DNA of 9,339 nt, from the NCBI GenBank assembly GCA_020025075.1, contig JAHHSR010000055.1, positions 1 to 9,339 on the forward strand, in the 5' to 3' direction. Positions within the stretch are counted from its first letter, which is position 1, and every line of letters begins with the position of its first letter. This DNA comes from Pectinatus sp. Lineage in GTDB: Bacteria; Bacillota; Negativicutes; Selenomonadales; Selenomonadaceae. Of this stretch, positions 5,662 to 9,339 are shown in pieces. The notes under the pieces were generated by a model that did not search any database, was not told the origin of the DNA, and saw only the letters and a program-made list of their open reading frames with translations. The translations under genes and the position numbers were made by a program.

Positions 5662-7368
5662 TTAGAACATGAACTTAATGTTGCCATAAAGTTTAGTGTA
5701 ATCAGCATCGTTATTGCCAAAGTCAGTAGCAAGCGTCTTGCCATCGAAGTATACGAGAGAAGCGATAATGTTGCTAGCAACAGCATAATCCGTGCCGATT
5801 TCCCAGCCCTTCGTGCCACGCTGTGCACCATTATAGGTCGGGTCAATCGTAGCGAACGAACCGAGATAACGATAAGCAACATGAGCACCCCAAGAACCAG
5901 CCTTCTGAGGATTTACGCCCTTGTAGTTAACGGTAATATCATAAGCCTTGCTCTGGTCATCACCCAAGTAAGTGCTCGGTGCATCAAGATTGGATTTAGC
6001 GTAAACAGCATACATATTGACATTATTGTCAAATTTATAGCCAGCACCAACTGACCAAATGTTATCATTGCTTTCGCCATTACCATTTCCTGGATAGAAA
6101 GAAGAGCCTAAGAGATTCTGTGCTGCATTCTTTGCATTTTTCTGGTCTTGAGTACCAGTAGGCATATTCTTGATAGCTGCTGCAATGTCTTTTCTGTTTT
6201 TATTAAATTCACTCAAGTTGCTAACGGTATTATCTTTAGTAGTATAATAATGCAATTCTTTTGTATATGTGTCATATACTATAGGATTGCTATCACTAGA
6301 TGCTACTGTTGTTGGGTGTTGGTCAGAACCCGCTTGAGGAGCACTACTCTGAACAATTCCACTATTCCAAGCAGTGGAGTTCGAGAAATTAGGATTCAAT
6401 ACTGGATGGGTAGGACCATTTGTATCTGCAACATCAAAGAAATTAGCCATTGAAGAAGAATTATTCTTTATATTGCGCAAAGAATAATATCCTGCCATTG
6501 CACTAACCTTGCTTTCTTTAGGAGCATAGCCCAATTCAATAGCGGTATATGTGCCACTGCCATCAAAAGCATTCTGAGACTGGCCACTGTTTTCATTTTG
6601 GCTACTATCATACTGATACTTGCCAATAGCGGTAGTAATATTGACATTACCTGCTTTACGAGTGAACTGAGCACCACTGATATTGTCGTCCATAATCATG
6701 CCCGTACCCATGCCGCTGATGGTTTCAAATTTACCCAAGGTAGCCTGAGAACCAAACAGAGGACCCTGAACATAAATACGGTCAACATCAGTGTTAGTAT
6801 TATTGTTATCATTGCTAGCTGCATTAGCATTATTATAATAACGAATGCGAGCATGTGCCGTCCAGTTAGTATTAGGAATAAAAGCTGTAGGCGTAAGTTC
6901 GAAAGTATATTTATTATCTTGAACTAGACCATCGCCTTTAAAATAACGTCCATTATTTTGGATTGTGGGCATTTTAACCTTGGCATAGGTATACTGCATA
7001 TTGCCAGTCCATTTTACGTTGTCGGACTTCTTTTCGAGGTTGCCAACGCGGACGCCAAGGTTGTTGAGTTCGTTTGCAAATTCAGCAGCGAGTTTGTCAA
7101 CGAGAGCCTTGTCAGCCTTCGTGAGGTTTTCATAGGTCATTGCTTTAGCAACAATCTGTGCCATCTGATAGCGGGTCATGTCTTCGTTGCCACGGAAAGT
7201 TCCATCCGGGAAGCCGTTTACTACGCCGTCAGCAGCGAGTTTAGCTACAGCATCATAAGCCCAGCTGTTAGCAGGAACATCAGAGAAAGGATTAGCGGCA
7301 GCAAATGTCGTGCTAGCTGCGCCGATTACCAGAGCACCGGTAACCATCGATACGAGTGTCTTTTTCAT
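5662..7368 (-). CDS. ompM: OmpM-type SLH-domain outer-membrane porin with expanded loop (ompM-2)
   Basis: 568 residues, the longest of the three. Signal peptide about 1-24 (MKKTLVSM, hydrophobic core, TTFA-A), SLH domain about 26-84 with NPFSDVPANSWAYDAV, VVNGFPDGTFRGN and TRYQMAQ (65-71), coiled coil about 85-115, then a beta-barrel ending in IKFMF, the terminal-Phe signal read by the BAM complex. About 116 of the first 128 residues match ompM-3. Between the shared blocks LRNIKN and IWSVGAGY lies a 134-residue segment (6061-6462), Ser/Asn/Thr-rich, against 48 residues in ompM-3; this is probably a surface loop. ATG at 7368 has GGAGG nine bases upstream; an in-frame TTG at 7416 was rejected because it adds 16 residues ahead of a complete signal peptide. 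The gene is flanked by its own promoter and terminator. Confidence 0.96.
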   Translation of the reverse strand: MKKTLVSMVTGALVIGAASTTFAAANPFSDVPANSWAYDAVAKLAADGVVNGFPDGTFRGNEDMTRYQMAQIVAKAMTYENLTKADKALVDKLAAEFANELNNLGVRVGNLEKKSDNVKWTGNMQYTYAKVKMPTIQNNGRYFKGDGLVQDNKYTFELTPTAFIPNTNWTAHARIRYYNNANAASNDNNNTNTDVDRIYVQGPLFGSQATLGKFETISGMGTGMIMDDNISGAQFTRKAGNVNITTAIGKYQYDSSQNENSGQSQNAFDGSGTYTAIELGYAPKESKVSAMAGYYSLRNIKNNSSSMANFFDVADTNGPTHPVLNPNFSNSTAWNSGIVQSSAPQAGSDQHPTTVASSDSNPIVYDTYTKELHYYTTKDNTVSNLSEFNKNRKDIAAAIKNMPTGTQDQKNAKNAAQNLLGSSFYPGNGNGESNDNIWSVGAGYKFDNNVNMYAVYAKSNLDAPSTYLGDDQSKAYDITVNYKGVNPQKAGSWGAHVAYRYLGSFATIDPTYNGAQRGTKGWEIGTDYAVASNIIASLVYFDGKTLATDFGNNDADYTKLYGNIKFMF

Positions 7369-7444
7369 TGAAAAATACCTCCAAAAATAAATAAATGTTA
7401 TCGCCAGAAACAGCAAAATGGAGTTTTTTCATATGAGTGGCCAT
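7313..7444 (-). CDS. Possible 43-aa leader ORF overlapping the ompM-2 start
   Basis: The conserved leader element contains GAGG-AAAC-ATG, which could act as a weak ribosome binding site and start. The frame opened at 7444 (MATHMKKL...) runs 43 codons, crosses the ompM-2 binding site and start in another frame, and stops at TAG (7315-7313). The ompM-3 leader has a counterpart of 10 codons starting at the equivalent ATG. Only the first codons resemble each other, and the spacing is short, so translation is speculative. Confidence 0.2.
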   Translation of the reverse strand: MATHMKKLHFAVSGDNIYLFLEVFFNEKDTRIDGYRCSGNRRS

Positions 7445-7479
7445 GTTTCCTCAACAATACTCACACCATCTCCTGTTTC
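7407..7479 (-). promoter_or_regulatory. Structured ompM-2 5' UTR carrying the shared 20-nt element (7434-7453)
   Basis: On the minus strand GAAACAG (7479-7473) pairs with CTGTTTC (7413-7407), enclosing an inner hairpin GTGTGAGT/ACTCATAT (7466-7459 with 7438-7431, two G-T pairs). Centred in it is TGAGGAAACATGGCCACTCA (7453-7434), identical in 19 of 20 positions to the ompM-3 leader. The paired sequences around it differ completely from those of ompM-3, so the similarity is not simply recent duplication of the whole leader. A protein, sRNA or ribosome target is possible. Confidence 0.55.
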
Positions 7480-7486
7480 TTTTAAT

Positions 7487-7516
7487 ACTATAACACAAAT
7501 AGTCAAAAATTTGCAA
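7487..7516 (-). promoter_or_regulatory. Promoter of ompM-2 (extended -10)
   Basis: Minus-strand -35 TTGCAA (7516-7511), 18-bp spacer, TGT then -10 TATAGT (7492-7487). The predicted start near 7480 gives a leader of about 110 bases. The -35 lies about 20 bases past the ompM-3 terminator. TTGACT at 7506-7501 is too close to the -10 to serve. Confidence 0.65.
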
Positions 7517-7537
7517 GCTTTTTTATTTTTCTCATCT

Positions 7538-7567
7538 AAAAAGGGCAACATCCAATGGATGCTGCCC
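7538..7567 (-). terminator. Intrinsic terminator of ompM-3
   Basis: GGGCAGCATCC (7567-7557) pairs with GGATGTTGCCC (7553-7543), one G-T wobble, around a 3-nt loop, then TTTTT. It starts 11 bases after the ompM-3 stop. Confidence 0.93.
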
Positions 7568-7578
7568 AAAATTCCTCA

Positions 7579-9009
7579 TCAGAATGCGAATTTAAGATTG
7601 GCGTAAATCTTTTTGTAATCGGAATCGTTATTGGCAAAATCTGTTGCCAATACCTTGCCGTCAAAGTAGATGAGCGTTGCAAGGATATTCGGCGCTATGG
7701 TGTATTCCGTGCCGATTTCCCAGCCCTTAGTACCACGCTGCGAACCATCATAGGTAGGAGCTATTGTAGCAAAAGCGCCAAGGTAGCGATAGCCAAAGTG
7801 TGCACCCCAAGAGCCGGCCTTTGCCATATCTGCGCCCTTGTAGTTTACGGTAATGTCGTAAGCCTTGCTCTGGTCATCGCCTTTATAGGATTTATCAGCA
7901 TCAAGATTTGATTTGCCATAAATGCCGTACATATTGACATTTTTATCAAATGTATAGCCGAGGCCAGCTGTCCAGATGCCGTCATTGACCGTCTTTTTAT
8001 TGCCCTTAGGCGAAAGCTTTGCTGTAATCGAACTGCCATTTGTATCAGGCAAATATGCTTCTTGCGAACTATCAAAGGAGTTATCCCAAAAAGATGTCTG
8101 ATTGACATTGTCCTGGTTGCCATTTTTAATATTGCGCAGCGTATAATAGCCAGCTACGGCCTTTACTTTGCTGTCCTTAGGCGCATAACCAAGCTCAAAG
8201 GAACCGTAGGTGCCGCTGCCGGCAAAAGCATTGTTTTGATTTAGGCTCTCATCGTATTGATAGCGGCCAATTGCTGCCGTAGCCGTTATGCTGCCGGCTG
8301 CCTTGCTAAATTGAGCGCCGCTGATGTTATCATCCATAACCATGCCGGAGCCGAGCGTATTATCGCTATAGGTAGGCAATTTACCCAGCTTCGTATCCAA
8401 GTTCAAAAGATTGCCTTCTGCATAGATGCGGTCGACCTTCGTTGCCGCATTATTGGCCTGATTGGCATTGCTCGAATACTTAATCTTGCTCTTTACCGCC
8501 CAGTTCGTGCCATGAATAAATGCGGTCGGCTTCAAAGAAAATGCATAGGTATTATCTTCAACCTGCTTATCGCCAGTTTTATAGCGTTTAGTCTTTGTAT
8601 CAAAAGAAGGCATTTTTACTTGCGAGTAGGTATACTGCATATCGCCTTCCCATTTCACATTGTCAGATTTCTTTTCCAAATTTGCAACGCGAACGCCGAG
8701 ATTTTGCAGTTCATTGGAAAATTCTGCGGCGAGCTTATTAACTAAGGCCTTATCCGCCTTCGTAAGGTTCTCATAGGTCATTGCCTTAGCAACAATCTGT
8801 GCCATCTGATAGCGCGTCATTTCCTGGTTGCCGCGGAAAGTTCCATCAGGGAAGCCATTTACTACGCCATCTGCGGCAAGCTTTGCCACGGCGTCATAAG
8901 CCCAGCTGTCAGCAGGGACGTCGGAAAAAGGATTAGTAGCCGCAAAGGTTGTGCTGGCAGCACCAACCACCAAGGCACCTGTAAGCATTGATACGAGTGT
9001 CTTTTTCAT
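7579..9009 (-). CDS. ompM: OmpM-type SLH-domain outer-membrane porin, short-loop paralog (ompM-3)
   Basis: 476 residues, the first of the three porins in transcription order. Signal peptide about 1-24 (MKKTLVSM, TTFA-A), SLH domain about 26-84 with NPFSDVPADSWAYDAV, VVNGFPDGTFRGN and TRYQMAQ (65-71), coiled coil about 85-115 (NELQNLGVRVANLEKKSDN), beta-barrel to the C-terminal LKFAF. The barrel contains the motif MVMDDNISGAQF, also found in ompM-2, and the end blocks AGSWGAHFGYRYLG and TKGWEIGTEY. The probable surface loop at 7978-8121 is only 48 residues. ATG at 9009 follows GGAGG (9018-9022) by eight bases; an open frame to 9042 has no binding site. Its promoter region is the richest in inverted repeats in the window, suggesting specific regulation. 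It is expected in the outer membrane, anchored to peptidoglycan through the SLH domain. Confidence 0.96.
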   Translation of the reverse strand: MKKTLVSMLTGALVVGAASTTFAATNPFSDVPADSWAYDAVAKLAADGVVNGFPDGTFRGNQEMTRYQMAQIVAKAMTYENLTKADKALVNKLAAEFSNELQNLGVRVANLEKKSDNVKWEGDMQYTYSQVKMPSFDTKTKRYKTGDKQVEDNTYAFSLKPTAFIHGTNWAVKSKIKYSSNANQANNAATKVDRIYAEGNLLNLDTKLGKLPTYSDNTLGSGMVMDDNISGAQFSKAAGSITATAAIGRYQYDESLNQNNAFAGSGTYGSFELGYAPKDSKVKAVAGYYTLRNIKNGNQDNVNQTSFWDNSFDSSQEAYLPDTNGSSITAKLSPKGNKKTVNDGIWTAGLGYTFDKNVNMYGIYGKSNLDADKSYKGDDQSKAYDITVNYKGADMAKAGSWGAHFGYRYLGAFATIAPTYDGSQRGTKGWEIGTEYTIAPNILATLIYFDGKVLATDFANNDSDYKKIYANLKFAF

Positions 9010-9038
9010 AAAAGATACCTCCAAAATATGTGTTTGCA

Positions 9039-9071
9039 TCAATTATTAATAAAGGCATCTTGAGTGTCCAT
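9039..9071 (-). CDS. Possible 10-aa leader ORF upstream of ompM-3
   Basis: ATG at 9071 inside the shared leader element, preceded by GAGG four bases upstream, opens MDTQDAFINN and stops at TGA (9041-9039), 30 bases before the ompM-3 start. The stop falls at the foot of the 12-bp leader stem, so translation would open it. Nothing proves it is translated; it is recorded because ompM-2 has an ATG at the same place in its element. Confidence 0.2.
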   Translation of the reverse strand: MDTQDAFINN

Positions 9072-9100
9072 GTTTCCTCATTTGCTATTTTATTAATAAT
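9042..9100 (-). promoter_or_regulatory. Structured ompM-3 5' UTR carrying the shared 20-nt element (9061-9080)
   Basis: ATTATTAATAAA (9100-9089) pairs perfectly over 12 bases with TTTATTAATAAT (9053-9042), leaving a 35-base loop with TGAGGAAACATGGACACTCA in its middle. The element has a TGAG...CATG...CTCA dyad with equal four-base gaps. It lies about 25-40 bases after the predicted transcription start. The same element occurs before ompM-2 but not before ompM-1. Confidence 0.6.
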
Positions 9101-9105
9101 ACTTT

Positions 9106-9123
9106 AATTATGATATCATAATT
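9106..9123. promoter_or_regulatory. 18-bp perfect palindrome over the ompM-3 -10
   Basis: AATTATGATATCATAATT reads identically on both strands and covers the -10 hexamer (9110-9115), a typical place for a dimeric repressor. Its half resembles Fur/PerR-type boxes (TTATgAT-ATcATAA), but the central unpaired base of those boxes is missing, so no family is assigned. The region is AT-rich, which raises the chance of accidental palindromes. Confidence 0.45.
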
Positions 9124-9138
9124 TTATTAATATTTCAA
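9110..9138 (-). promoter_or_regulatory. Promoter of ompM-3 (extended -10)
   Basis: Minus-strand -35 TTGAAA (9138-9133), 17-bp spacer, TGA then -10 TATCAT (9115-9110). The predicted start near 9103 gives a leader of about 94 bases. Confidence 0.7.
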
Positions 9139-9177
9139 TAGCAATATATTTATGTATTGCTAAACATATTATGTTTA
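9139..9177. repeat. Two inverted repeats directly upstream of the ompM-3 -35
   Basis: TAGCAATA/TATTGCTA (9139-9146 and 9155-9162, 8-base gap) begins at the base next to the -35, and TAAACAT/ATGTTTA (9161-9167 and 9171-9177, 3-base gap) follows, sharing two bases with it. They could be activator or repressor sites. Beyond them, 9178-9230 is plain AT-rich sequence. Confidence 0.4.
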
Positions 9178-9230
9178 AATTCTCATTTTATATATAATAA
9201 ACTGTAAATGTTGTTATTCTTTATTACGAC

Positions 9231-9277
9231 AAAACCTCCCTATAATTTTGCAATTAGCGAACAGCATAGGAGGTTTT
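9231..9277. terminator. Hairpin upstream of the porin cluster, possible bidirectional terminator
   Basis: AAAACCTCC(C)TAT at 9231-9243 pairs with ATAGGAGGTTTT at 9266-9277, with one bulged C, around a 22-nt loop. The plus-strand exit is TTTTCTTATT and the minus-strand exit TTTTGTCG. It may end a minus-strand gene lying beyond the right edge, insulating the ompM-3 promoter. Confidence 0.5.
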
Positions 9278-9296
9278 CTTATTCCTTTAACTTAAA

Positions 9297-9339
9297 CCGC
9301 CAGAAGTCCTCCACCTCTTAGGTGGGGGATGAAGGCGGG
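9297..9339 (+). repeat. Palindromic repeat unit, right copy (IS200/IS605-end-like)
   Basis: CCTCCACCT (9308-9316) pairs with AGGTGGGGG (9320-9328, one G-T) around CTT, and the outer CCGCC (9297-9301) with GGCGG (9334-9338). The unit from CCGCCAGAAG to ATGAA is the inverted partner of the left-end copy; the bases after ATGAA differ between copies, marking a likely element boundary. Assignment to IS200/IS605 or a tnpB guide-RNA scaffold rests on shape only. Confidence 0.6.

Noticed and set aside
5626..6054. 142-codon plus-strand frame opposite the 3' end of ompM-2
   Set aside because: A similar shadow appears at the same place opposite ompM-3 (7555-7911); this follows from porin codon bias, not from a conserved antisense gene.
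1..9339. CRISPR array or tRNA/rRNA genes
   Set aside because: No regularly spaced direct repeats, no TTCGA-containing T-arm with acceptor pairing and no rRNA-like sequence were seen.

Overview
The window reads as a chromosomal segment from a diderm Firmicute of the class Negativicutes (Selenomonadales/Veillonellales type). Two things point there. First, three consecutive genes encode OmpM-type outer-membrane porins, each with a signal peptide, one N-terminal SLH domain, a short coiled coil and a C-terminal beta-barrel ending in Phe; this architecture typifies these double-membraned Firmicutes. Second, a Firmicutes-style rpsB-tsf-pyrH-frr translation cluster follows. No genus is claimed. All recognised genes lie on the minus strand, so transcription runs from high to low coordinates.

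Right part (9339 to about 3780): a palindromic repeat unit at the extreme right end, a hairpin (9231-9277), then three porin genes, ompM-3 (9009-7579), ompM-2 (7368-5662) and ompM-1 (5356-3848). Each has a predicted promoter of its own, mostly with an extended -10, and an intrinsic terminator, so they look like independently controlled monocistrons. The 5' untranslated regions of ompM-3 and ompM-2 share a 20-nt element (19/20 identical) placed centrally inside two unrelated stem-loops. The ompM-3 promoter also sits in a cluster of inverted repeats, one an 18-bp perfect palindrome over the -10. ompM-2 and ompM-3 are close paralogs whose length difference is almost wholly one 86-residue expansion of a probable surface loop.

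Middle and left part (about 3780 to 449): a strong promoter, a structured leader, then rpsB, terminator-like hairpin, tsf, terminator-like hairpin, pyrH (TTG start), frr, a small 75-aa gene with a PASTA-like pattern, and a 2[4Fe-4S] ferredoxin. From pyrH on, genes overlap (TAATG at pyrH/frr and frr/orf75; 11 nt at orf75/fdx), suggesting translational coupling. The cluster makes ribosomal protein S2, elongation factor Ts, UMP kinase and ribosome recycling factor; the last two genes are less expected companions.

Far left (448 to 1): no convincing gene. It holds a compact structured region (255-361) that could form two mutually exclusive stems, like a riboswitch or attenuator, and then an inverted copy of the right-end palindromic unit. 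Because near-identical repeats mark both extremities, the window is probably a contig broken at a multicopy element; its hairpin-plus-ATGAA form resembles IS200/IS605-family ends, but no transposase is present.
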